Shown: positions 34,182 through 45,384 of the stretch, piece after piece
How positions within the stretch are numbered: the stretch's first letter is position 1
Layout: the number at the start of each line of letters is the position of its first letter
Source: Arabidopsis thaliana
Taxonomy: Eukaryota; Streptophyta; Magnoliopsida; Brassicales; Brassicaceae
Assembly (NCBI RefSeq): GCF_000001735.4
Contig: NC_003071.7
Location: 73,001-137,000 of the forward strand
Reading direction: 5' to 3'
DNA: 64,000 bases
The notes under the pieces: model-generated
What the model saw: only the letters and a program-made list of their open reading frames with translations
Database searches by the model: none
What the model was told of the DNA's origin: nothing
Program-made: the position numbers and the translations under genes

Positions 34182-35555
34182 TCATCTGGGAGCGGTGGAA
34201 GTGCCAGATTCCATGTTTTCGAGAGATGTTGAATCCATCTGCAGAGACATAGCCCTCAAGGCATCTCCGTTTTGGGAGGAGGTCACAGGGACTCCTCGTT
34301 CTTGAGCTGCCTTGAAATAGGCGTAGGGACCCCATCCTTCTTCGTGGTAAGGGTTGGGGTAGAACTGACGGTAGCAGAAGGCGGCTACAAGGGTGCCAAT
34401 GAGAGCTCCTGCGAAGACATCTTGCCAGTGGTGCCAGTAGTCATCCACACGAGATATCCCCACAAGACAAGCGGCAAGCAGAGGGAAGATCACGAGGCAG
34501 AGTTTCGCCACATGTCCTTCATTGTTGAAGGCCTTGATTTTGCCAGAGAGGTAAAGGGAAAGGAATGTAAGCCCCGCAAAGGACCAGGAAGTGTGTCCGC
34601 TCGGGAAGCTCTTGTGGCCTTCCTTGACCTCAGCTGCCTTGCCGTGGCATACCACACCTCCCAACGCATCATACAGCTCTTTGCCGTCGGGGAAGCAGCG
34701 CCAGTAGAAGTTAGGACGAGGGCGTCCGGTGGCTACCTTGATGGAGTCAGTGATGACACCAGTTATCAAGACGGCGAAGAGCAGCCCGAGGATGCTGTGG
34801 TGCAGATCGTACACACATGTCCTCTTCAGGTAGAAGCAGACGAACACTATGATGGGAAGAAGCACAGCGTACACAGGGACAGACCAGATAGGTACGGTGT
34901 TGTCCTTGAAAGGGTACTTGAGGTCAGTCATCATGTCTTTTCCCACGTAGCGGTAGAAAGGAGAGATGAGGTTCAAGCCTATCTCGATGGCAATCAAGAT
35001 GACGAGTATGATCCAATCGTGCTTGTGTTTAGAAGCGACTCTTCCTCCATGGGACTTTATAGTGTGAACACTAAGATCTATCTCCTGCATCCTCCCTCTC
35101 TGCGCCTCCTGGTCCTGCCACCAAAAACACAAACAATCATCACAGTCAACTAAACCTTCTTCTAATTGGATCTAAACAAACAAAGAATGGCTCTCTAAGA
35201 AATACTACTTGAGGGTTAGGGCTTGACATCTCCGGTTTGGATGATAGTAACAACGGAATGCAATTCATTCTATCGGATGAACAAATTGGTTTAGGCAAAC
35301 AAAGAACTTTGTCAAAGACACGACAACACTTTGCTCTACGGATCCAGACACTTTTTGTCTGTCTGATTCGTTATGCTAAGCACACCACTGTTTCATTAAC
35401 AATGTTTTCGTTGACTCTATTTAACTACTTTATTTTCAATGTTAGGATTTTTAAAATGATAAAGAAAAAAGGGAGTAGAACAGAGAATAGTCGATTGAGG
35501 TTACCTGAGAATTGCGCCAGAATAAGAGAGAAGAGAAAAACGACCCTATTGTCAT
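34182..35555 (-). CDS. LPP1: Lipid phosphate phosphatase (phosphatidate phosphatase), LPP1-like
   Basis: Two exons, 35555-35505 (17 codons, [13 protein letters not shown]...) and 35114-34182, give 327 aa. The PAP2 catalytic triad of motifs is complete: KVATGRPRP (143-151), PSGH (188-191) and [12 protein letters not shown] (238-249). Six membrane helices are visible. Family knowledge: it dephosphorylates phosphatidic acid, diacylglycerol pyrophosphate and related lipids, and Arabidopsis LPP1 is induced by genotoxic and elicitor stress. The short first exon adds a hydrophobic N-terminus; starting instead at the exon-2 Met (MQEIDLSV) would give a shorter isoform. Matches AT2G01180. Confidence 0.94.
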
Positions 35556-35801
35556 CAGAAAGTGAAGATCTCGACTAAGAGATGAGATGAGGTTAAAGAG
35601 AAATGTGGATCTCGAAACTTAGGAGTAAAACAGAGGAATTGATCTAACGAAGACTATAGATAAATAGTCCGATGAGGAGGAGGTAGAAGACGCGTTGTTA
35701 AACTTGCGAGTTTTGTTTTGTTTCCCAACTTGACGGTTTGATAGAAGAATAAGAAGAAAACAGAGAGAGACATGATTAGAAACTCCTCTTCCTCTTGAAT
35801 T

Positions 35802-35814
35802 TTGACTTTTGACT
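35802..35814. promoter_or_regulatory. Tandem W-boxes upstream of LPP1
   Basis: TTGACT at 35802-35807 and 35809-35814, in direct repeat ~250 bp upstream of the LPP1 start codon. WRKY factors bind TTGAC[C/T]. Stress induction of LPP1 fits, but binding is inferred. Confidence 0.45.
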
Positions 35815-36844
35815 TTTCAGTTATCGCCGGTCTGATATGGCCTTCGTCTTTCTTCTCAGCCGCGTAGGTCCCACTTTTTAGGAAGGTTCGGAAATCCAAG
35901 CCCGTAAGTATATTTCTCTGTGGGCTTACCTTACTTATTAGGCCTTATTATGGGCCTTCCCTGCTCGTTTTGTCAGATGATCCAGTTTTCAAACTACATA
36001 GGGGGTTTATAATTTCTTTTTTGGACTTAACTATTTACTAATATGTATCCATTACACACATATCCAGAGCCAGCCCATATCTAAAGCCCAGCAAATAGAA
36101 TATATAACTTTTTAGAATACAACAAATTTGTGTAAAAATAGGAAAGAATCCAAAAATGGAACTTATTGAGGAAGAAAGTGGAAACTACTGTTTGTGGGTG
36201 CCAAATAGAAGATGAAGTAAGTAAGTACATAATGAGGTCGAAAAGTCACAAGTCTAAAGTCTTTGTCTGTTTTTTATTTTATTTTGGAGAGTGCATGGCA
36301 ACTTGCTCCGACGTGAGAGATGCTTGAGGACTCGGAACCTTTCTTTGTTTATTGTAAAACGAAATTTCAGAAAGAAAAAAAAAGATGATGATGACTTGGA
36401 CGTTCAAATTATCTTGCTTCTATTGACTGACAATTATGGTTGAACTAGAATAAGGGTTTATGGAGCACGCAATTAGACCTTTTCTCATATTCTTTGCATC
36501 TTTTACCAACCAATAATAATCCTACTTAAAAACTGGAATCCAGATATGTGTAGAAAGAAAAGAAAAAAGGTGGACTACTATAATTGTGTATGGGTGGAAA
36601 TGGAATTGTATACCCTGAGTAGGGGTTAGTGGGTCCAGTTTGGTGGTGGACTTAAAAATTGGAAACATCTTTTTTCCTCACAATTACACTTTTATGTGTG
36701 ATTTTTTTTTTTTGTTAATGATGTGTGATTTATTTGCCTACGCTTTTGCACTCATCAACACACCAATTTTAATTTGATAGGGCAAAATCATGTCTTCTTT
36801 ATTAAAAAAATAGCATAACGGCTTTAATTTTTAAGGTTTTGGTT

Positions 36845-37050
36845 TTGAATGGTAACCACTTAACACTTTAAAACAGTATAAATAGTTTGACATTTACCAA
36901 TCACAAAATTGTTACCAAAAGTGTTATAAAAAATTTTATTCTCAGCTTTTTTTAACAGTTTTTTATACAGTTTTTTCTAACAGTTTTGCACTATTCCGAT
37001 AAAATTAATAGCTAAAAAACTTGCACAACTTTTAGTTACTAATAAGATTT
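36845..37050. mobile_element. Degraded MITE, same family as 49038-49247
   Basis: Shares the ordered blocks TTGAATGGTAAC, AAAAGTGTTA, TTTTGCACTATTCCGATAAA and the closing ACTTTTAGTTAC with the better-preserved copy at 49038-49247. The ends are eroded and no target-site duplication is evident. Confidence 0.5.
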
Positions 37051-37560
37051 CTTTTATATATTTTATGGATATAAATATATAGTTTTAAAGTTAAAAAGTA
37101 AAAGAAGAAAAAAAAGAAGGACAATAGAGAGAAAGAGAGAATGTCAATAATCAATATACATCTTGAATGTTTTGACGACATCACGGTCTCCAAAAAAAGT
37201 TACCAAAAACCTTAAAGTAAAAACGAATTAATATTAATTAAATTTTAAAATGATTTAAATATTTTATTGCTGATTTGTTGTTTGTTTGCTTACTCTTTTA
37301 GGTTTCCTTGTTTCACTTTTGCATTTCTTGAAACATCATTTAGTTATCTCACTCGGTAATGCACAAACATCATCATTACGTCTCTCTATTTGCTAATTTG
37401 CATATTGATCGTAAGAAAAAGAGAGAAGATATACAAACTCAAAATTAATGTTTAATACCTAATTCCAGATATACACATTAACACGTCAATTCTGTAGAAT
37501 GGTCTTTCGTACAAAAGAGATTCTGTTTATACATTACACAAACTTTACGCCTGTCTTTCC

Positions 37561-38030
37561 AACAGCTAGATCTTCGAATTTCATTCCCAACCATAAAATG
37601 TAGTCAAGTCACCTCTTCTTATAACTTAGGTTTCATAGAGTTCTTATTATAAGGGCTTTTCTTGAAATCTCCTTTTAATCGTGTTTCTGTATAATATGAG
37701 ATCGACAAACATAAACCAAATCACGATCAAACGAGAAGGTTGATTATATTCATCCTAATGGTCGAACAAACCCCTTCGTACTCACCAAAGTTAAATAACG
37801 TTCTCGGTTCTCATAAGAACAATCCTTCTCTAACAACATTACCTGCTGATGTATCCAAGATTATGTATGTCTCGTACATGTTTTATAGTTTACTATTTAT
37901 TGATCAAACAAAAACATGTTGCGGAACAATGTCAACTTTTGGAATTTCCAACCTCCCATCTTTGTCCAAAACAACCTCTTTTGGATGCATCTTATCGTGT
38001 TCCTATGTATGAAATTAATGAAAACGTTAG
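37561..38030 (-). pseudogene. Possible gene fragment, unrecognised
   Basis: More complex than its surroundings. On the minus strand ~38008-37914 reads MHPKEVVLDKDGRLEIPKVD then IVPQHVFV and a stop, preceded by a catag acceptor-like site; the text looks protein-like. I do not recognise the family. No continuing ORF on either side, so if real it is a relic exon. Confidence 0.25.
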
Positions 38031-38290
38031 TTTTTGAAAGGGACGTTACTTACTTTATCTCAATTTATGCTTATCTATTTTTATATCTATTTTTTTTAAA
38101 TGTCGTAATCTGCTACACACAACGAATTATATAATCGGTTATTGTCATAGCTATAGAGTTGACCCGGTGGAAAATATAGAAAATATGAAAATTAGTGTAA
38201 ATTAAAGTTTGACTCAAGTCTAAAACCTTTTTTTAAAAAAAGATAATGGGATGGAAGAAAAAACTACTCTCGATTAGATCGGTAATGTAA

Positions 38291-38577
38291 TGGACCATTT
38301 CCAATATTTAACTTTAATTTTTTCTATATTTTAGAGTTGATTCTATTTTAAAGAAAATATATTTAGTTTTGCTCTATTGTATGTTTCTAAAATAGAGTTA
38401 ACTATAAAACATAAGAAAAGTGTAAAGATTACTCTATATATAGAGTAAAAAAAAGGAATTTCTACATTTTTTCTCTATTTTAGAGTTAACTTTATTTTAC
38501 AGATATACAATGAAACAAAATCAAATATATTTCCTCTAAAATAGAGGACATTATAAAATTATGCATTGAAAATGCTC
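38291..38577. mobile_element. Foldback MITE (287 bp) with TAA target-site duplication
   Basis: TAA flanks both ends (38288-38290 and 38578-38580). Left end TGGACCATTTCCAAT; right end reverse-complemented GAGCATTTTCAATG. The two halves are extended inverted copies of each other (TCTATTTTAGAGTTAAC motifs mirrored around ~38430). Harbinger-like by TSD and TIR. Confidence 0.65.
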
Positions 38578-38977
38578 TAACTATATAGTTAATGTTTTTG
38601 TATTACTTGCAAGATTCGTTTGCCCCTGGAGACTTATTTCTTGATTAATCAACCTACACCCACCCACCAACCCACCTTCTTTGATTTCAATAATATGAAT
38701 CTATGTTTCATAGCCCGACTTATTGTTTTCAATATTGAAAAACTTTATCCACAAGCTACCTTGTGACCTGATCTTATCATCCTCGTATTTATTATATTTT
38801 TAAGAAATGATGTGATATCATTATCATTTTCATAATTTAGGTCAGAATGAAATCGTACTTTTTTTTTTATGTGGGTGCATAAATAAAAAGGGCTAGCAAA
38901 GTGTAAATGACTAGAAAGGTGGTGGAGTAAAGTGCAAAAGATTAAGAGTAGGGTTTTATCGATGATTAACTTGTTCG

Positions 38978-39169
38978 TTAGGTGTAATTATCATTAGACT
39001 TTGCAAAATGCAAACTGTAACGAATGCTTGCATGAGCGCCGTCTGGAGCTTTGACGCGAGTCTTACCCACGACCCTTTCTTTGACTCTCCAACAGAGGTC
39101 GAATCCAATGCAAACCACTAGCTTCTTCATGTCTGTGGCAATTTCTTTGGTTGAAACCATTAATGTCAT
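38978..39169 (-). other. Orphan 63-codon ORF in AT-rich DNA
   Basis: Reads MTLMVSTKEIATDMKKLVVC ... RVVGKTRVKAPDGAHASIRY. Its composition is markedly less AT-rich than the flanks and it is rich in Lys/Arg. Not recognised. Could be a small gene, an exon relic or chance. Confidence 0.2.
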
Positions 39170-39233
39170 CTTATGTTATTCAATTTGTAAATATTATGAT
39201 TTATGAAGGTGTTAGGCAGAGGGTGAATATTAA

Positions 39234-39949
39234 GAACACCTTCAATGGGGATTTCTAAACAAATAATAAAAAAATTATATGATTTAAATCTTACATGAAT
39301 CTCTTAAATTTGATGAAACCTAAGCCAATTGTTTCTTAACTAAAAGATAATTAGTCTTGGTTTCACCAAATTTAAGAGACCCATAATTAAAAATATTATT
39401 TATCTATATTTACATTTTAATTTTGTTTAAGAAGGGTTTTTAGGTAATTCTTATTGCATATGAAAGTAGAATAGGAAGATAGAGAATAAAAAAAAACTCT
39501 TATCTAAAATTTATATAAGAGTCTAATGAGACACATGTCTCTTTTATATTGGTTTATTTTTTTTTCTAAAAATTAAAATTTAATTATTTAGTAAATTATA
39601 TTAAAATAATAATATATAGGTATTTAGAAGAAAAAATTAAGAGTCCTCCATTGAGGATGCATCCCTAATGGTAGTTTCTAAACAAAACTCTTAATATATA
39701 ATAAAAAATGTATATTATTTAAATATTAGATGGGTTTCTTAAATTTGAAAAAACTTAATTCAATTGTTTTTTAGTTAAAAAACAATTGGGCTAAGTTTCT
39801 TTAAATTTAAAAAATCCTTCATTAAAAATTATTATTTATCTATACTTATACTTTAATTTATTTTAAAAAACCTATGTTAAGAAACTCCCATTAGAAATAT
39901 TAGAAATGGTCTTAACTCTTAAGCTTAGAAAACTCCATTGAAAATGTTC
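39234..39949. mobile_element. Composite of two related Harbinger-like MITEs
   Basis: Outer ends are GAACACCTTCAATGG (left) and, reverse-complemented, GAACATTTTCAATGG (right). TAA flanks both sides (39231-39233, 39950-39952). Near 39640-39672 the ends CTCCATTGAGGATG and CATCCCTAATGG abut. This suggests two elements of the same family joined or nested. The second half (39665-39894) has its own inverted ends, CTAATGGTAGTTTCT and CTAATGGGAGTTTCT. Non-coding. Confidence 0.55.
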
Positions 39950-40733
39950 TAAGGACTTAATTTAAAAGCCATGAAAGGTATAATTCCTTTTGTAACTAAT
40001 AAATATAGTTAAATAATACCAGTAGTAGTAGTACGTGAAGAGCCGTCGGATGCAATCTGAATCGCAAAATAAGGAGGAATCTACGGACAGGATCACAGTG
40101 GAAAGATGATACAGAGTAGAGAGATTTCTTCTTCTTCTTTGGCAGATTCCAGCGAGGAACCAATTAGTAGGCCTGCTGTCAAATAATGTGACCCACAACT
40201 TCTTTGATTCCTTAATTACAACTTTTGATTAGTAACGCTTATAATGTCTCACCTTTTACTAATCAAAGTAATTACGAATCAGCTTTCCATAATCATATCA
40301 TCGTCCAATTTTATTCATTACTTTGCTTTAGGAAACTCTATTCATCTTATTCCTTTCTAAATTGTTGATTAAAGTGATTTGAAAAGGTAATAATCTCGTG
40401 CATTTGTTGCTAATGTGCCAAAATATATTTGTTTTGGGGTTATTCACCATTTTCATGTGACCTTGTTGTATGTTATAACTTATAACCGTTGGGTTTTTTT
40501 TATAACTCTTTTTGGTAATATTATATATTTATATATATTAATATACAGTAGTAGTAGAAAACTAAATTATCATCAGTTTGTTGCTTTTCTTTAACAAAAT
40601 AACCAATTAACTAATTAAATTATATTAACATTGTTTGACTGTTTGTAGTGGGTATACTAGTTTACTAAATAAAATATTTTTGTCACCAGCCGTACTACAA
40701 TAGCCTAATGATACGTTAAATTTAATCATATTT

Positions 40734-41150
40734 GCGATCATTATATTGTGAGTTTTTACATTCTAACTAATAACAAAAAAATACTACCTTTGTATTAAAA
40801 GGTAGGATGTTTTAGCTAAAATGCATACACTTGAAAAAAATAAATTGTTTTTGAAAAGAAGTATTAAATAATTTAATTCAAAAAAATTCAGCCAATGATA
40901 TAAAGGCTGCATAATACAAATGGTCATAAAATATCAAAATATTTAAAATTTGCATAAAAATTGGTAAAAAGTATATATTATTTTAAAATTTTTCTAAAAC
41001 ATCTTATAATTTGATATAAGGGAAGTAGTGTTTATGGAAAATCCCGACATATATGTAACCACATTTATGGAATCTCCGTCTCTCAATTTCCAGTTAGCTC
41101 ACATACACAAATTGTATTTACTCGTTGACAAACGGTTTATATAGTTGATA
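40734..41150. repeat. Direct tandem repeat, copy A (with MITE)
   Basis: Aligns by eye over its whole length with 41196-41580, from GCGATCATTATA to GGTTTATATAGTTGAT. Contains a Stowaway-like MITE at 40784-41025. The separating ~45 bp is unique. Confidence 0.75.
40784..41025. mobile_element. Stowaway (Tc1/mariner-like) MITE, copy A
   Basis: Starts CTACCTTTGTATTAAAA and its right end, reverse-complemented, reads CTTCCCTTATATCAAA. TA flanks at 40782-40783 and 41026-41027. The inner TIR GATGTTTTAG / CTAAAACATC is the widespread Brassicaceae Stowaway signature. Confidence 0.7.
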
Positions 41151-41195
41151 ATGCATTAGATGTATCCATAAGAAAGTCGACAAAATAACATTGAG

Positions 41196-41580
41196 GCGAT
41201 CATTATAGTGTGAGTTTTTATTTCCTAACTAATAACAAAAATTTTAAGATAGTGATAAATCTTACTCTCTTTGTATTAAAATATTTTTTTAAAAAATAAT
41301 TATTTAATATTTAATTCAAGAAAATTTGTCAATGATATAAAAGATTGCATAATAAAAATGATCATAAAATATCAAATGTATTTAAAAATTTGTAAAACAT
41401 GATATATATTTTAAAAAAAAATCCTAAAACATCGTATATTTTGATATAAAGGAAGTAATGTCTATGAAAAATCCCGACACGTATGTAACAACATTTTTGA
41501 GAACTCGGTCTCTCGATTCGCAGTTAACTCGCATACACAATTTATACTTACTGCTTGACGGATGGTTTATATAGTTGATC
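41196..41580. repeat. Direct tandem repeat, copy B (with MITE)
   Basis: Second copy of 40734-41150, diverged by substitutions and small indels. Contains the sister MITE at 41265-41455. Confidence 0.75.
41265..41455. mobile_element. Stowaway (Tc1/mariner-like) MITE, copy B
   Basis: TIRs CTCTCTTTGTATTAAAATA and CTTCCTTTATATCAAAATA, flanked by TA at 41263-41264 and 41456-41457. Sits at the same place in the larger repeat as copy A, so it was duplicated with it. Confidence 0.7.
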
Positions 41581-42022
41581 ATACATACATCCATTTGAAA
41601 GAGCATGTTGGTCTTAATTGCATCAAACATTCTTATCAACACAAAATGATATACATGGCATCAGATAAACCATCACGAACAAATACAATTTTGAAAGGTA
41701 ATACACACAAATTCACTAACACTATTAAGGTAATACACACAAACATTCTTATCAATTTCATGATTTTCTATTAAAATGTCATTATAAAAAAAAAAAAACT
41801 GAAAGAAATTGGACTGAAAGAGAAATAAATTTAACCATAATTGTTTGGTAAAAATAGTAAAATATGCCAAAAATGAGATTTAAGAGGAAAATAAAAAGAA
41901 GAAAAAAAAAACAGCTGTAGTCTACATTTACATACAAGTCGTGGACTAACAGCTATACTACTACTAAGTACTAACTCTTTCTCTCTCTAAATATCAAATT
42001 CAATTTAATTTTTCTTCTGCAA

Positions 42023-44296
42023 ATGGAACCACCGCCTTCTTCTCTGTCCTCCACCGCGGTGGCTTCCACCTCCATCTCCGCCGCCACTGCTCCTGTTCCT
42101 CCTCCTCTACCTCCTCACGTGACTTCTTCTTACCCCGAATCTCTCGACTCCTCCCCTCGTTCTCGCACCACCGATGGCTGGGATGACCTTCCTGCTCCTT
42201 CTGGCGGCGGCGGTGGCGGTGGTGGTAGCGCCGTCTCTTCTAAACTTCGTTTTATGTGTAGCTACGGCGGTCATATCCTTCCTCGCCCTCACGATAAGTC
42301 TCTCTGCTACATGGGCGGTGACACTCGCATCGTTGTCGTCGACCGTAACTCCTCTCTCCCTTCTCTCATCGCTCGTCTCTCCAACACGCTTCTCGACGGT
42401 CGTTCCTTCACCCTCAAGTACCAGTTACCTAGCGAAGACCTTGACTCTCTCATCTCCGTCACTACCGACGAAGATCTCGACAACATGATCGAAGAGTATG
42501 ACCGTACCATTTCCGCTTCCAATTCCACCAAACCTTCGCGTCTCCGGTTGTTTCTATTCACCTCCAAGCCTGAGGCTACTCAATCTATGGGTCAGATCCT
42601 TGAGAGCTCTGCCAAGAGCGACGATTGGTTCCTCAACGCACTCAATAGCGCCGGTCTTCTCAATCGAGGATTCTCAGATTCTGATACTAACGTCAATCGT
42701 TTACTTGGTTTGGATGATGCTCTTGCTCTCCGTTCTAATTCCGGTGACAACAACAATCGAGATGGTGATGATGGCTCTGTTAAAAGCGCCAAGCAACAGC
42801 AACCTCCACCGCCGCAGCAGCAAGAACAACAGCAAGGAGGCCAAGATGTGAACTGCTTACCGGATTCTCCGATGTTAGATACATCCTCTTCTTTCGGCTC
42901 CACTTCTTCGTCTCCCTCGCTCGCCAATTTGCCTCCGATCCGTGTCCATGTAGAGGAACCAGGCGGAGTAAGGACTTTGCCAGATCAGAGAAATCTGGGA
43001 ATTGAAGAACAGTTCGCACGATTCAACGTCGGGAACAAGCATCAGCTACATGACGACGGATTTGCTGCGATCTCTTCACCACCGCCGATGCCTGTCACAA
43101 TCGCCCTTCCTGCTGCGCCTGTGACTGCAGCCACCGTCTCTAATGAGTTCCAGGCCAGGGTTTACTCAGATGACGAGAGATCCGATCACGGCGTGCAGGC
43201 TGGATACAGGAAGCCTCCGACTCCGCGATCGCAGCCGCAGAATCTACCGCCTCAGCAGGCTCATCAGCTGAAATCAAATAGCGGTGGTGGACACGAGCTG
43301 CCATCACCCAATTCCGTTTCCAGGTACTCTTTCTTCTTATATTGGAACCCTCATGAGCCTTAATTTGATGCTATAGAAGAACTAAGATTGGTCAGAACTC
43401 TGATTGTGTGTTTGCTATATAATGAATGCCTCAGTGATAGCAGTATGAGCAACCCAATGTTTCACCAAAGACCATCTGTCTATCAAGAACCAATTGCTCA
43501 GATACCTTCTGGCTCTACCGTTGTTACTGGTATGATCAATCCCTCAGATCCAAGCACACTTTTGTCACAGCATCAGAATCAGGACCCAGCCTATATCCTT
43601 CACCCCCAGTTTGAGCAACAATCTGCACAATCTCAGCCACAGCAGCAGTTCATACACACTGCTGCTCCTCCTCAATACATTCATCACCATCCGTCTAGCG
43701 GCCTTCCTGTCCCGACTTACATCCAGGTTTACCCTTCGCAACAGCCTCAACAGTCCTTCCATCAACACGCAGGTCGACTGGATCAGCAGCCTTATCCTGT
43801 TTATTATGTCACTGCTCCTGTCCCACCTAGGCCCTACAGTATGCCTGTGCCACAATCTCCAAGTGTGAGCGATGCTGCAGGGTCTATCCCCTCTAACCAT
43901 CCCAACTCTACCATGATGCCTCCACCTCCTAACAACCACATGAGAAGTGTTAGCAGTGGCAAACCTGAGATGGGACAGGCTGGGGTTTACACAACAGCCC
44001 CAGGTGTGGGCGGTGCTCAGATGGTTCACCAGATTCCCACAAACCAGCAGCAATTCATGGGGTATTCGCAGATCCGTCACCCTCCTCAGTCTGGTTCAGC
44101 TGGGAATCCAAACTATGGATATGAATATGTCGACAATGCTCATACACAGATATACTACACTCAACCTATGGGACATGCACAGTACCAGACAATGACTGGG
44201 CCTCCACCTGCCATGGTGATGCCTGATGGTTCTGCTGCTGCTAAGCTTCCAGCTGAGAACATGACTCAACAGATCCGGAGTTCACAGCCATTGTGA
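42023..44296 (+). CDS. PDE331: PB1 (Octicosapeptide/Phox/Bem1p) domain protein, PDE331-like
   Basis: Two exons, 42023-43323 and 43435-44296, give 720 aa. A Pro/Ser-rich start and a Gly run (~61-68) precede the PB1 domain at ~74-165. The domain has the type I/II signs: KLRFMCSYGGHILPRP with a basic face, then TTDEDLDNMIEEYDR (OPCA-like acidic end). The rest is low complexity, Gln/Pro/Ser-rich (QQQ, PPP, HHHP), probably disordered. Family knowledge: PB1 domains pair through these basic and acidic faces. In Arabidopsis this gene (AT2G01190) is named PIGMENT DEFECTIVE 331; its biochemical role is unclear. High GC compared with the neighbourhood. Start is the first ATG after a CT-rich leader. Confidence 0.88.
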
Positions 44297-45384
44297 CACA
44301 CACAAGGAACACATGAAGATGAACCACAAAATTTTGGAGGAAGAAAACCCCGGGTTGGTTTTTAAACGTATAAATATATAACTTTTACTTCTTTTTTCTT
44401 CTCTTCTTTTACAAGTTGCTGCATCAAAAAAAGAGTCTGGTGTCATGTTAAGTTTGGTATTATGGGTTGTGTTTAAAAGTGTTGTGTGAGTAAATTAAAA
44501 AAACAAATAAATAGTGCTTCTTGGTGGGATTTTACATTATATAGTTGCAATTGATACATGTAGTGCTTTACCATTTTCCTGGATCTTATATCATATTATT
44601 ATCATTCATTTCATTTTGTAAATGTATCACTTTTTTGATCATCATCTCTCTATCTTGTTTTTTCAAGAGACTTTGAAGGCTATAATATTGTTCAGAAAGA
44701 TTCTGAAATGTTATGTATAACATTTAATATTTGGAAGAATGTATGTCTGGCTTCTTGCTATCCATGGGAGCATAGGTACAGATATTAAAACATGTGTGTG
44801 GTCTTGCAAAAGTACACACAAACCCTACAACTTCTAAGAGACAAGGTGTGGGTGAAAAAGGTAGTGACAAAATCGATCTGTCTTGCAATTTAGCAACACA
44901 ACTATCTCTTTTGAAAGAGATAGGCATTTGTATCTTTACCTAAACACCAAACCCAGTCCTTTTTATCTCTCTCTCTATACATGACTCAAAGATATTTTAC
45001 TCTTGCACTACACTATTCTCTCATAAGCAACACAGAGCCTCACTTTGAATCGAGTTGTCAATAGTCCCAGATAATATTTCTGCAGTGTTCACAGAGTTGA
45101 GATGTGACTTTGTGCATCAGAAGCATTGGCAGACCTGGTTGGATTACAAGATCTGAACCAAATCTCTCTCTGTGGTCAGCTCCCCATCCCTTGCTTCAAA
45201 CCAACTGGATCTTAATGGGTTTTTCTTGTCTTATGTCTCTTTCATGTCTGCAATTCTGTCTTTTTTTCTTTAACTCTTCTGACACTCTTTTAGCATCAGC
45301 TCATACTATAAATCTTTAGAAGTGAGCTCTCTTTTTCTCATCTCACTTTCCCTTCTCTGCATCTTTAGAAATAAAAAAGCATCA
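44297..45384 (+). other. Intergenic: PDE331 3' UTR and IAA32 promoter
   Basis: AT-rich; CT-rich leader directly upstream of the IAA32 start (45320-45360). No gene between. An AuxRE core (TGTCTC) was not evident near the IAA32 start. Confidence 0.35.

Larger units (their letters stand above)
35556..42022. other. 6.4-kb gene-poor interval between LPP1 and the PB1 gene
   Basis: Very AT-rich. It contains five or more MITE-like elements, a ~400-bp tandem duplication and two short higher-complexity stretches that may be gene fragments, all listed separately. No complete gene is recognised. The last ~150 bp before 42023 is a CT-rich leader of the PB1 gene. Confidence 0.5.

Noticed and set aside
34272..35153. 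Long plus-strand ORF of 293 codons
   Set aside because: It is antisense to the LPP1 coding exon, which carries complete phosphatase motifs; the plus frame reads as charged, non-homologous shadow.
42107..42567. Overlapping ORFs on both strands in the PDE331 first exon
   Set aside because: The PB1 domain fixes the real frame; others are by-products of GC-rich low-complexity coding sequence.
43565..44080. 171-codon minus-strand ORF
   Set aside because: Shadow of the Gln/Pro-rich second exon of the PB1 gene; no splice or start context.
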